Shown one piece after another: positions 7,230 to 15,830 of a stretch of DNA of 64,000 nt. The position numbers were made by a program, and so were the translations under genes. The notes beneath the pieces were generated by a model, which saw nothing but the letters and a program-made list of their open reading frames with translations, had not been told where the DNA came from and did not search any database. The DNA lies in NCBI GenBank assembly GCA_024229515.1, contig JAAESI010000181.1, positions 1-64,000 on the forward strand, in the 5' to 3' direction. How positions within the stretch are numbered: the stretch's first letter is position 1; every line of letters begins with the position of its first letter. This DNA is from Pseudomonadota bacterium (GTDB taxonomy: Bacteria; Myxococcota_A; UBA796; UBA9615).

Positions 7230-9385
7230 ACGGGAACCGCTCCGGCAGCTACCGCCGCCCCGGCTCCAAGAGCCGCCACATTCGGGCCCAGACCGCGCGC
7301 CTCCGGGCCGAGCGCGACGTTCGCCCCCGCCGCGTCGACGGCACCCAGGCCCCGGACGGACTCGCCATGCGGGCCCGCGCCTCGGCCGTACTCCTGCTGT
7401 TCTTCCTCGGCTTCGCCGCCATCGTCGGTCGCGCCGGCTGGCTCGCCGTGGGGCCCGACCCGCGCCTGACGGACCGCCTCGCCGGCCAGCACGAGCGGGT
7501 CGTCACCGTCGCTCCCCAGCGGGGCAGCATCGTCGATCGCCTCGGCCGGCCGCTCGCCGTCAGCGTCGAGCTCGATTCGGTGTTCGCCGACCCCAGCATG
7601 GTGGAGGACAGCGACGCCGCCGCCGAGCTCCTCGCGCCCCTGCTGGACCGCGAGCAGGAAGACCTGCGCGCGCGCCTCGCGCGTGAGGGGACCCGGTTCG
7701 TGTGGCTCGCCCGCCAGGTCCCGACGCACGTCGCCGACCAGGTCGACGCCCTCGACATCCCTGGCGTGCGCATCACCCAGGAGGCGCACCGCGAGTACCC
7801 GGCAGGCCCCCTCGCCGGCTCGATGCTCGGCTTCGTCGGCACCGACGGTCAGGGGCTCGAAGGGCTCGAGGCGCGGTTCGACACGTCGCTGATGGGCGAG
7901 GTCGTCGAATACCGCATGCTCCGCGACGGTCGCCGGCGGCCCGTCAACGCCGACGCCGTGCTCAGCCGTCGGTCCACCGAGGGCCACACCCTGGTGACGA
8001 CGCTGGACCACAGCATCCAGCACCGGGCCGAGCTGTCGCTGTCCGAGGCGATGACGAAGTACAAGGCGATCGGCGGTCAGGTGATCGCGCTGGATGTGCA
8101 GACGGGCGCGATCCTGGCGATGGCGTCGGCCCCCGGTTTCGACCCCAACCACTTCCGCGGCGTCGACCCCGCCTCGTTCCGGTCTCAGGGCCTGTCGGTC
8201 GTGTACGAGCCCGGCTCGACGATGAAGCCGTTCGTCATCGCGGAGGTGCTGGACCAGAAGCTCGCGACCCGCGACGAAGAGATCTACTGCGAGAAGGGCG
8301 CCTACCGCATCGGCCGCCGCACGGTCCACGACGCCCACCCTCACGCCACGCTGACGGTCGACGGGGTGCTGCAGGTCAGCTCGAACATCGGCCTGACGAA
8401 GCTCGGCGAACGGCTCGGCCCCAAGGCGCTGGAAGAGATGTTCCGACGCTACGGCTTCGGCGCCAAGACCGGCGTGGAGCTGCGCGAAGAGAAGGGGATC
8501 CTGCATCCCTCGTCGTCGTGGTCCCGCATCGGGTTCGCCACCCACACGTTCGGCCAGGGCATGGCGATCACCGGCCTGCAGCTGGCGTCCGGGTTCGCCG
8601 CGCTGGTCAACGGAGGCGTCGCCGTCCAGCCCCACCTCGTCACCGAGGTCCGCGACACCGACGGCCTGATCGTCGAGGACCGCCGCCCGCCGATGGGCGA
8701 GCGTATGATCTCGGAGGCCACCAGCGTCGACATGCGCGCCATGCTCGGCCTCGTCGTCGAAGACGGCGGTACGGGGATCCGCGCCCGCCTCGACGAGTAC
8801 ACCTCGGGCGGCAAGACGGGCACCGCCCAGAAGGTGAAGGACGGCCGCTACGCACCCGGCATCTACGTCTCCTCCTTCATCGGCTTCGCCCCCCGCGACA
8901 ACCCCCGGGTGGTCGTGCTCGCGGTGCTCGATGAGCCCAAGGGCAAGCACTACGGCGGCACGGTCGCGGGACCGATCGTCAAGGAGGTGCTGACCCACGC
9001 GATGCGTGAACTCGGGGTCGTGCCCGACCGCGAGAACGAGAAGGTCCCCGACGTCATCGCCGAGGTGGAAGCGGCCCAGGCCACCCTCCGCGAGGAGGCC
9101 GCCGCGCGCGCCGCCGAGGCCGCCGAAGAGGACGAGGCGGAGGTCGCGACGGACGATGGCACGCTCCCCGTGCTCGCCGACGCCGGCCCCTGGGCGATGC
9201 CCGATCTGACCGGCCGACCCCTCCGGGAAGCGGTCGCGGTGCTCGGCCCCGCCGGGGTGGACCTCCAGCTGGACGGCGCCGGGCTGGTGGTGAACCAGAC
9301 CCCCGCGGTGGGCGAACCGCTGGCGTCTGCCCAGACCGTCACCCTGGGGCTGCAGTTCCGCGGTCAGAGCAAGAGCGTCCATTGA
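7226..9385 (+). CDS. ftsI: Septal peptidoglycan transpeptidase FtsI (PBP3) with PASTA domain
   Basis: A 719-residue class B penicillin-binding protein that cross-links septal peptidoglycan in the periplasm. It has a basic cytoplasmic N-terminus, one membrane helix (about 52-72), a pedestal domain (RGSIVDRLGRPLA), and a transpeptidase domain with the three active-site motifs STMK (331-334), SSN (385-387) and KTGT (530-533). A single PASTA-like domain (about 650-710, MPDLTGRPLREAVAVL) follows an Ala/Glu-rich linker. A terminal PASTA domain is absent from E. coli FtsI but common in spore-forming and deltaproteobacterial relatives. The GTG start overlaps the ftsL stop (GTGA). A heptamer repeat array begins right after the stop. 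Confidence 0.95.
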   Translation: MNGNRSGSYRRPGSKSRHIRAQTARLRAERDVRPRRVDGTQAPDGLAMRARASAVLLLFFLGFAAIVGRAGWLAVGPDPRLTDRLAGQHERVVTVAPQRGSIVDRLGRPLAVSVELDSVFADPSMVEDSDAAAELLAPLLDREQEDLRARLAREGTRFVWLARQVPTHVADQVDALDIPGVRITQEAHREYPAGPLAGSMLGFVGTDGQGLEGLEARFDTSLMGEVVEYRMLRDGRRRPVNADAVLSRRSTEGHTLVTTLDHSIQHRAELSLSEAMTKYKAIGGQVIALDVQTGAILAMASAPGFDPNHFRGVDPASFRSQGLSVVYEPGSTMKPFVIAEVLDQKLATRDEEIYCEKGAYRIGRRTVHDAHPHATLTVDGVLQVSSNIGLTKLGERLGPKALEEMFRRYGFGAKTGVELREEKGILHPSSSWSRIGFATHTFGQGMAITGLQLASGFAALVNGGVAVQPHLVTEVRDTDGLIVEDRRPPMGERMISEATSVDMRAMLGLVVEDGGTGIRARLDEYTSGGKTGTAQKVKDGRYAPGIYVSSFIGFAPRDNPRVVVLAVLDEPKGKHYGGTVAGPIVKEVLTHAMRELGVVPDRENEKVPDVIAEVEAAQATLREEAAARAAEAAEEDEAEVATDDGTLPVLADAGPWAMPDLTGRPLREAVAVLGPAGVDLQLDGAGLVVNQTPAVGEPLASAQTVTLGLQFRGQSKSVH

Positions 9386-9467
9386 TCAGGCCTCAGGCAA
9401 CAGGCCTCAGGCCTCAGTCGGACGCGTGCTCCCCCTGGGGCCTGACGCCTGATCCCTGGAGCCTGAG
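9386..9467 (+). repeat. Two opposed heptamer arrays between ftsI and murE
   Basis: Directly after the ftsI stop come four 7-base units of the type TCAGGCC (9386-9413, plus a partial TCAG). A 22-base spacer follows, then four units of the complementary type GCCTGAN (9440-9467: GCCTGAC, GCCTGAT, CCCTGGA, GCCTGAG), ending three bases before the murE ATG. The arms are complementary, so the transcript could fold into a long hairpin. A second array of the same heptamer lies before murC. Heptameric short tandem repeats are known from cyanobacteria; role here unknown. Confidence 0.8.
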
Positions 9468-9470
9468 TTG

Positions 9471-10973
9471 ATGCTGTCCGCCATCGAGCCCCGCCTCGAC
9501 GTCCTCGATCGGCGTGGGCCGACGGATATCGAAGTGCGCTCGGCGGCCGCGGACAGCCGGCAGGTTCGGCCCGGCACGCTGTTCGCCGCGGTCGCGGGAA
9601 CCCGTGTCGACGGCCATCGGTTCATCGATTCGGCCGCCGCCAGCGGCGCCAGCGTGGTCGTGCTGCAGCGCTGGCCCGAAGACGGACTCGCCGACGGCGT
9701 CGTCGGGCTTCGGGTCGCCGATCCGCGCCGCGCCCTCGGGGTCGCCGCTTCGGCCCTCGCGGGGGATCCCGGGGAGGGCATGACGGCCATCGGGATCACC
9801 GGCACCAACGGCAAGACATCGACCGCCTCGCTCCTGGCGTCCATCCTCCGCGCCGCCGGCCGCAAGGCCGGCACCCTCGGCACCACCGGCATCGAGTGGG
9901 ACGGCGATCACGGCTTCATGCAGCACGACGCGACCCACACGACCCCGGGCGGCCCCGCGCTCTTCGGGTGGCTCGGCCGCATGCAGGACGACGGGGTCGA
10001 CGCGGTCGCCCTGGAGCTGAGCAGCCACGCGCTGGACCAGGGGCGCGCCGCCGGGCTCGCCCTGGACGTGGCCGCGTGGTCCAACCTGAGCCAGGACCAC
10101 CTCGACTACCACGCGACCATGGAGGGCTACGAAGCCGCCAAGGCCCTGCTGTTCGCCGAGCAGCTCGCGCGCTGGGGCAAGCCCGGCTGCCAGGCCGTCG
10201 TCAACGTCGACGACCCGGTGGTCGCGCGGCACGCGGGCGACTGGCCCCGCACCCTGAGGGTCTCGATCCAGCGCGGCGCCGACGCCGATCTGGTGCCCGT
10301 GACCGAGCCGACCTTCACCATCGACGGCTGCGGGGCGGAGTTCGCCTCCCCGGCCGGTCCCATCACGCTGCACACGCGGCTGCTCGGCCCCCACAACCTC
10401 GCCAACGCCGCCCTCGCGGCAGGCTGCGCGCTCGCCGCGGGCGTCGACGTCGCCGCGATCGAGTCGGGCCTGGCGTCGTCGGTCGGCGCCCCCGGTCGCC
10501 TCGAGCGGGTGGAGCGGGCGGACGGCCGCGGCCCCCTGGTGCTGGTCGACTACGCGCACACCCCCGACGCGCTGGAGGCGGTGCTCCGCGGCCTGCGCCC
10601 CATGGCTGCGGGCCGGTTGGTCACGGTCTTCGGCTGCGGCGGCGATCGGGACGCCACCAAGCGCGCCCCCATGGGCACGGCGGCGGGCGAAGGCTCGGAC
10701 CTGGTGGTCATGACGTCGGACAACCCGCGCACGGAGGATCCCGACGCGATCCTCGATGCGATCGAGCCGGGGCTCGCCGCAACCGGCACGAGCTACCTCC
10801 GATGGACCGATCGCGGCGAGGCGATCGCCGCCGCGATCTCACGCGCCGACGGGGACGGCGACGTCGTCTTGATCGCGGGCAAGGGCCACGAGACGACGCA
10901 GGACTTCGGCACCCGTACAGTTCCCTTCGACGACCGTGAGTACGCGCAGGCCGTCCTGGAGGGGCTGACATGA
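9471..10973 (+). CDS. murE: UDP-MurNAc-L-Ala-D-Glu:meso-DAP ligase MurE
   Basis: MurE adds the third stem residue to the peptidoglycan precursor in the cytoplasm, using ATP. The 500-residue product has the Mur ligase order: N-terminal UMP-binding domain (DSRQVRPGTLFAAV), ATP-binding TGTNGKTS (about 110-117), LELSSHALDQ, HNLANA, DYAHTPDAL, and the specificity loop DNPRTEDP at about 417-424. The DNPR form is the known signature for meso-diaminopimelate, so DAP-type peptidoglycan is predicted. The ATG at 9471 follows the heptamer array; a TTG three bases upstream is also possible. Its 3' end overlaps murF (ATGA). Confidence 0.95.
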   Translation: MLSAIEPRLDVLDRRGPTDIEVRSAAADSRQVRPGTLFAAVAGTRVDGHRFIDSAAASGASVVVLQRWPEDGLADGVVGLRVADPRRALGVAASALAGDPGEGMTAIGITGTNGKTSTASLLASILRAAGRKAGTLGTTGIEWDGDHGFMQHDATHTTPGGPALFGWLGRMQDDGVDAVALELSSHALDQGRAAGLALDVAAWSNLSQDHLDYHATMEGYEAAKALLFAEQLARWGKPGCQAVVNVDDPVVARHAGDWPRTLRVSIQRGADADLVPVTEPTFTIDGCGAEFASPAGPITLHTRLLGPHNLANAALAAGCALAAGVDVAAIESGLASSVGAPGRLERVERADGRGPLVLVDYAHTPDALEAVLRGLRPMAAGRLVTVFGCGGDRDATKRAPMGTAAGEGSDLVVMTSDNPRTEDPDAILDAIEPGLAATGTSYLRWTDRGEAIAAAISRADGDGDVVLIAGKGHETTQDFGTRTVPFDDREYAQAVLEGLT

Positions 10974-12400
10974 GTGGTTCGGAGGTCGGGCGGTTCCACC
11001 CGCCGGCAAAGCTGTCCGTGGACGAGATCATCGCGGCGACGGGAGGCACCTTCCTCGCCGGTCCCCGCACGGGGACGTGGTCGATCTGCACCGACTCCCG
11101 GGCGATGGCCGACGGCGCCATCTTCGTCGCCCTGACCGGCGAGATCCACGACGGGCACACCTACGCCAAGGACGTCGTCCAGAACCACCAGGGGGGCGCG
11201 CTGATCTCGACCAAGCCCGACTTCGTCCCCAAGCCGGGCGGCGGGCTGCGGCTCCCCCACTGGGTCCAGGGGCCGATCATCTCGGTGCCGGATACGCTGA
11301 TCGCCCTCGGGCAGATCGCCCGGTTCCACCTGATGAAGACGCAGCCCGCGGTGGCGGCGGTGACCGGTTCGGTGGGCAAGACGACCACGCGCACGATGCT
11401 CGCGACGATCCTCGAGGCGCTCGGTCCGGGCCTGAGCACCGAGGGCAACTTCAACAACCGCATCGGCGTGCCCCTGACGCTGCTGAGCTTGAAGCCGGAG
11501 CACCGCTGGGTGGTGCTGGAGATGGGGATGAGCGAGCCGGGCGAGATCCGGGCCCTCGCCAACATCGCCCGGCCCCGCGTGCGCGTCATCACGACGGTCA
11601 GCAAGGGGCACCTGGAGTTCTTCGACAGCGTCAACGGCATCGCCGAGGCCAAGGGCGAGTTGTTCGAGGAGGCCCGCCCCGGCGACATCTGCGTCTCCCC
11701 GCGCGGCTGGTTCATGGAGTTCCTGCCGCAGCCTCCCGGCGCGATCCGGGTCACGTTCGGGTGGCCGGGGGCGGGGGTGAATGCCGTGGACATCGAGCAC
11801 GCGGGGCTGGAAGGCACACGCGCCACGCTGCAGCTGGACGGCGAGGCTCAGCCGGTCACGATTCCGGTGCTCGGGCGGCACCAGATCCACAACGCCATGG
11901 CGGCGGCCGCGGCGGCCCTGCACATGGGCTGCAACGGCACCCAGATCGCCGAGGGGTTGGCCCGGGTCGAGCTCCCCGGGCGGCGCATGCGGGTCGAGGA
12001 GATCCGCGGCATCACCGTCATCGACGACGCCTACAACGCGAACCCGGCTTCGGTGAAGGCCGCGCTGGAGACGATCCAGGACGTGGGCCGCGCGGGCCGG
12101 CTGGTCGTGGCCCTGGGCGACATGCTCGAGCTGGGCGAGGAGGCGCCGCGGCTGCACGAGGAGGCGGGCGCGCAGGCGGTCGCCTCGGGCGCGAACCTGT
12201 TCGTCGGCACGGGACCCCTCATGGGGTACGCCGTGAAGCAGGCGCTGGAGTTGGGCCTCGAGTCCGTCGCAGTGTTCGACTCGGAGGAAGCGGGGCGGAT
12301 TCTCAGGCGGCGCTTGAAGCAGGGCGACGTCTTGCTCGTCAAGGGATCCAGAAGCATGCGCATGGAGAGCGTCCTGGACGCCCTCCGAAAGGGACGCTGA
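10970..12400 (+). CDS. murF: UDP-MurNAc-tripeptide D-Ala-D-Ala ligase MurF
   Basis: MurF adds D-Ala-D-Ala to the UDP-MurNAc-tripeptide, the last cytoplasmic step before MraY. The 476-residue protein contains the N-terminal CTDSRAMADGAIFVAL, the ATP-binding TGSVGKTTT (132-140), GNFNNRIGVPLTLL, the EMGMSEPGEI motif, GRHQIHNAMAAAAAAL and the C-terminal DDAYNANPASVKAAL and LGDMLELG segments. All the expected Mur-ligase domains are present and length is normal. ATGA overlap with murE at the 5' end and only three bases to mraY at the 3' end show tight coupling. Confidence 0.95.
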   Translation: MSGSEVGRFHPPAKLSVDEIIAATGGTFLAGPRTGTWSICTDSRAMADGAIFVALTGEIHDGHTYAKDVVQNHQGGALISTKPDFVPKPGGGLRLPHWVQGPIISVPDTLIALGQIARFHLMKTQPAVAAVTGSVGKTTTRTMLATILEALGPGLSTEGNFNNRIGVPLTLLSLKPEHRWVVLEMGMSEPGEIRALANIARPRVRVITTVSKGHLEFFDSVNGIAEAKGELFEEARPGDICVSPRGWFMEFLPQPPGAIRVTFGWPGAGVNAVDIEHAGLEGTRATLQLDGEAQPVTIPVLGRHQIHNAMAAAAAALHMGCNGTQIAEGLARVELPGRRMRVEEIRGITVIDDAYNANPASVKAALETIQDVGRAGRLVVALGDMLELGEEAPRLHEEAGAQAVASGANLFVGTGPLMGYAVKQALELGLESVAVFDSEEAGRILRRRLKQGDVLLVKGSRSMRMESVLDALRKGR

Positions 12401-12403
12401 TCG

Positions 12404-13489
12404 ATGCTCTACGAGCTGCTCTATCCGATGCGCGACTCCTTTGGAGCGTTCAACGTCTTCGGCTACATCTCGTTCCGGGCCGCTGCCGCGATGACCACGG
12501 CGCTGCTGCTCACGATGTTCCTGTACCCGCCGTTCATCCGCTTCCTGCAGCGCAAGGAGTACGGCCAGGAGGTCCAGACCGACGGTCCCCAGAGCCACCT
12601 CGTCAAGCAGGGCACCCCCACGATGGGCGGGCTCCTCATCCTGTCGGCGGTGCTGCTGTCCATCCTGCTGTGGGCCAACCTGAGCAACCCCCAGGTGTGG
12701 ATGGCCCTGGCGATCGGCGTCGGCTACCTGTGCGTCGGCTTCGTCGACGACTGGAGCAAGATCAGCCGCAAGAGCAACGCCGGCCTGTCCGGGAAGATGC
12801 GGCTGCTCATCGAGTCGATCATCGCCGCCACGGTGCTGTGGTTCGGCATCTACCACCTGGGCGTGCACGACACGGTGCTGCCGGTGCCCTTCTTCACGGA
12901 CGCCGACCTGCTCCCCGATCTGGGCCACTTCTACCTGCCGTTCGCGACCTTCGTGATCGTCGGCACGGCGAACGCGGTGAACCTGACGGACGGCCTGGAC
13001 GGCCTCGCCATCGGCCCGGTGATGACCGCGGCCCTGACGTTCGGGCTGCTCGCCTACCTCGTCGGCTCCCCCGCGTACGCGGCCCAGCTGAAGCTGCACT
13101 ACGTGCCCGGCTCGGCGGAGCTGGCGGTCGTGACGGTCACCCTCGCGGGGGCTGGCATGGGGTTCCTTTGGTACAACACCTTCCCCGCCTCCATCTTCAT
13201 GGGCGACACCGGATCGCTGCCGCTGGGCGGCATCCTCGGGGCGCTCGCGGTGCTGACCCACAACGAACTGCTGCTCGCCATCATCGGCGGCGTGTTCGTC
13301 GCCGAGACGCTCTCGGTGATCATCCAGGTCGTCTCGTTCAAGACCACCGGCAAGCGGGTCTTCCTGATGGCTCCCATCCACCACCACTTCGAAGAGAAGG
13401 GGTGGGAGGAGCCGAAGGTGATCGTCCGTTTCTGGATCATCTCGATCATGCTCGCGTTGTTCGCGGTCATGACGCTGAAGCTGCGCTGA
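12404..13489 (+). CDS. mraY: Phospho-MurNAc-pentapeptide transferase MraY
   Basis: MraY transfers phospho-MurNAc-pentapeptide from UDP to undecaprenyl phosphate to make lipid I at the inner membrane. The 361-residue polytopic protein (about ten helices) carries the expected signatures: QTDGPQSHLVKQGTPTMGG, FVDDWSK with the catalytic aspartates, NAVNLTDGLDGLA, FPASIFMGDTGSLPLGG and the C-terminal MAPIHHHFEEKGWEEPKVIVRFW. Start is three bases after murF. After its stop comes ftsW, ten bases on, without the murD gene that normally lies between them. Confidence 0.96.
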   Translation: MLYELLYPMRDSFGAFNVFGYISFRAAAAMTTALLLTMFLYPPFIRFLQRKEYGQEVQTDGPQSHLVKQGTPTMGGLLILSAVLLSILLWANLSNPQVWMALAIGVGYLCVGFVDDWSKISRKSNAGLSGKMRLLIESIIAATVLWFGIYHLGVHDTVLPVPFFTDADLLPDLGHFYLPFATFVIVGTANAVNLTDGLDGLAIGPVMTAALTFGLLAYLVGSPAYAAQLKLHYVPGSAELAVVTVTLAGAGMGFLWYNTFPASIFMGDTGSLPLGGILGALAVLTHNELLLAIIGGVFVAETLSVIIQVVSFKTTGKRVFLMAPIHHHFEEKGWEEPKVIVRFWIISIMLALFAVMTLKLR

Positions 13490-13499
13490 GGAACTGCTG

Positions 13500-14699
13500 A
13501 TGAGGACGCTTCGCGACGTCGACCCGCTGGTCCTGGCCTCCATCCTCGCGCTGCTCGCGATCGGGGTGGCGATGGTCTACAGCGCCGGCGCGATCTACGC
13601 CGCGGACGTGCACGGCAGCGAGGCGCATTACATCAAGCGGCACGCGGTGTTCGCAGTCATCGGGCTGTGCGCGATGACCGGGATGGCGATGATCCCGTAC
13701 CAGAAGTGGCGTCCGTGGACCTACCCGATGCTCCTGGGCGTCACCGCGCTGTTGGTGCTCGTGCTCGTGCCCGGCGTGGGTGTCACCATGGGCGGCGCGA
13801 CCCGCTGGCTTCCCGCCGGTCCGATCTTCCTGCAGCCGTCGGAGCTGGCGAAGCTCGCGCTGGTCATCTACCTGGCCTATTCGCTGGAGAAGAAGCAGAG
13901 CCACATCGGCACCTTCGCCATCGGCATCCTCCCCCACCTCGTGTTCGCGGGGCTGGTGCTGGCGCTGATCCTGGTCGAGCCCGACTACGGCACGACGATG
14001 ACGCTGTCGGCGCTGCTGTTCGTGATGATGTTCGTCGCGGGCGTCCGGGTCCAGCACCTGGCGGCGCTGCTGGCGGTGGCGCTGCCGGCGGCCTGGTTGG
14101 TGCTCATGGGAGCCGAGTACCGGCGGGTGCGCATCACCGCGTTCCTGGATCCGTGGGCCCACCAGGCGGACAGCGGCTTCCAGCTGATCCAGTCGTGGCT
14201 GGCGTTCCGAGCCGGCGGCGCGGTCGGCGTCGGGCTGGGCGAGAGCCAGCAGAAGCTCTTCTACCTTCCCGCGGCCCACACGGACTTCATCTTCAGCGTC
14301 ATCGGGGAAGAGTTCGGCCTCGTCGGGGTCCTCCTCGTCGTATGTCTCTTCGCTCTGTTCGTCTACCGCGCGGTGAAGGTGTCGATCGACGCCCCCGACC
14401 TCTTCGGCCGACTCCTCGGAGTGGGCCTCGGCCTACTGATCGGGATGCAGGCGGGGATCAACATGGGCGTGGTGACGGGGCTGCTCCCCACCAAGGGGCT
14501 GACGCTGCCGCTGATCAGCTACGGCGGCTCGAGCCTTGTGCTGACGATGGCGATGCTCGGGGTGCTGCTGAACGTGACGGCGCAGGCGCGCCAGCGCACG
14601 GTGCTGGCCACCGGGGCGCGCAGTCCGCTGCAACGGATCTCATCGGGCCGCAAACGCGCCCGGGCCGGCGGCCTCGACGCGAGCTGGACCACCGGATGA
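13500..14699 (+). CDS. ftsW: SEDS peptidoglycan polymerase FtsW
   Basis: FtsW is the septal SEDS-family glycosyltransferase that polymerises lipid II with FtsI. The 399-residue protein has about ten membrane helices and the SEDS signatures GGATRWLPAGPIFLQPSELAK, LVEPDYGTT, AAHTDFIFSVIGEEFGL and PTKGLTLPLISYGGSS. The cytoplasmic C-terminus is basic. It begins ten bases after mraY and overlaps murG by four bases (ATGA). The position directly behind mraY means murD has been lost from, or moved out of, this cluster. Confidence 0.96.
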   Translation: MRTLRDVDPLVLASILALLAIGVAMVYSAGAIYAADVHGSEAHYIKRHAVFAVIGLCAMTGMAMIPYQKWRPWTYPMLLGVTALLVLVLVPGVGVTMGGATRWLPAGPIFLQPSELAKLALVIYLAYSLEKKQSHIGTFAIGILPHLVFAGLVLALILVEPDYGTTMTLSALLFVMMFVAGVRVQHLAALLAVALPAAWLVLMGAEYRRVRITAFLDPWAHQADSGFQLIQSWLAFRAGGAVGVGLGESQQKLFYLPAAHTDFIFSVIGEEFGLVGVLLVVCLFALFVYRAVKVSIDAPDLFGRLLGVGLGLLIGMQAGINMGVVTGLLPTKGLTLPLISYGGSSLVLTMAMLGVLLNVTAQARQRTVLATGARSPLQRISSGRKRARAGGLDASWTTG

Positions 14700-15796
14700 T
14701 GAAGGTCTTGATCGCCGGCGGCGGAACGGGGGGGCACTTCTTCTCCGGCGTGGCCGTGGGCGAAGCCTTCCTGTCGCGCGGCGGCGGCAACGAGATCGTC
14801 TACGTCGGCACCCGCAACGGCATCGAGGCCCGGGTCGGTCCCCAGCAGGGGTTGGACGTGCGCTTCATCGACGTCGCCGGCATCCGCGGCAAGGGGCTGA
14901 TGAGCAAGCTCAAGACGGTGGCTCGGCTTCCGTTGTCGCTGGTCCAGTCGATGCGGCTGATCATGAAGGTGAAGCCGAAGATGGTGATCGGCGTGGGCGG
15001 CTACGCCTCCGGTCCGGTGGTCGTCGCGGCGCGGCTGATGGGGAAGAAGACCGGCATCGTCGAGCAGAACTCGGTCGCGGGAACCACGAACCGCATCCTC
15101 GGCAAGATCGTGCACCGGGTCTTCATCGCCTTCGAGGACGCGCGGGACGAGTTCCCCGCGAGCAAGGTCCACTTCACCGGCAACCCGATCCGGGAGGGCG
15201 TGGTCCAGCTTCTGACGTTGGAGTCCACCGGCACGGTCGGCATCGGCGACCGCCTCAAGGTCCTGGTCCTGGGCGGCAGCCAGGGGGCGCGCGCGCTGAA
15301 CGAAGCGTTCATGGAGGTCGCGCCGTTCCTCAGCGACAAACTCAAGAGCAAGCTCCACATCGTCCACCAGACGGGCACCGCCGACGAAGATCGGGTGCGC
15401 GCGGCCTACGCCGAGTCGGGGCTGGACGCGAAGGTGGAGCCGTTCATCCACGAGATGGCCGAGGCCTACCGATCGGCCGACCTCGTCATCTGCCGGGCCG
15501 GCGCGCTGACGATCAGCGAGCTGACGATCAGCCGCCGCGGCAGCGTGCTCGTCCCGTACCCCCACGCCATCGACAACCACCAGCAGGTCAACGCCCAGGC
15601 GCTCGTGGACGGCGGCGCCGCGGAGATGATCCTGCAGAAGGACCTCACCCCCCAGAGCCTCGGCGACTGCATCGAGCGTCTGTCGAAGAACCGGCGCGAG
15701 CTGCAGATGATGGCGTGGAAGGCGGGCGAGTTCGCCAAGCCCCAGGCCGCCACCGAGGTCGTCGACGAGATGTACCGCGCAGCCGGAGTTCCCTGA
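14696..15796 (+). CDS. murG: UDP-GlcNAc:undecaprenyl-PP-MurNAc-pentapeptide transferase MurG
   Basis: MurG adds GlcNAc to lipid I to form lipid II on the cytoplasmic face of the membrane (GT28 family, GT-B fold). The 366-residue product has the G-loop GGGTGGHFFSGVAVGEAF, GVGGYASGPVVVAA, EQNSVAGTTNRIL, the second G-loop LGGSQGARALNEAF, and the UDP-GlcNAc-binding SRAGALT-like region (ICRAGALTISEL) with PYPHAIDNHQQVNA. Two consecutive ATGs occur at 14696 and 14699; the first overlaps the ftsW stop. The frame extends far upstream but that part is shadow of ftsW. Its stop codon lies inside the first unit of a heptamer array. Confidence 0.95.
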   Translation: MMKVLIAGGGTGGHFFSGVAVGEAFLSRGGGNEIVYVGTRNGIEARVGPQQGLDVRFIDVAGIRGKGLMSKLKTVARLPLSLVQSMRLIMKVKPKMVIGVGGYASGPVVVAARLMGKKTGIVEQNSVAGTTNRILGKIVHRVFIAFEDARDEFPASKVHFTGNPIREGVVQLLTLESTGTVGIGDRLKVLVLGGSQGARALNEAFMEVAPFLSDKLKSKLHIVHQTGTADEDRVRAAYAESGLDAKVEPFIHEMAEAYRSADLVICRAGALTISELTISRRGSVLVPYPHAIDNHQQVNAQALVDGGAAEMILQKDLTPQSLGDCIERLSKNRRELQMMAWKAGEFAKPQAATEVVDEMYRAAGVP

Positions 15797-15825
15797 CGCC
15801 TGAGGCCTGAAGCCTGTAGCCTCCT
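15791..15825 (+). repeat. Heptamer array at the murG-murC junction
   Basis: Five consecutive 7-base units: CCCTGAC, GCCTGAG, GCCTGAA, GCCTGTA, GCCTCCT (15791-15825). The first unit contains the murG TGA stop, and the last ends five bases before the murC ATG. It has the same GCCTGAN consensus as the array before murE but is in one orientation only. The fourth/fifth unit junction also creates a TAGCCT -10-like hexamer (15817-15822). Confidence 0.8.
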
Positions 15826-15830
15826 CCGCC

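Noticed and set aside
9386-9467. CRISPR-like repeats
   Set aside because: Units are only 7 bases, contiguous without spacers, and oppose each other; no cas genes are present.
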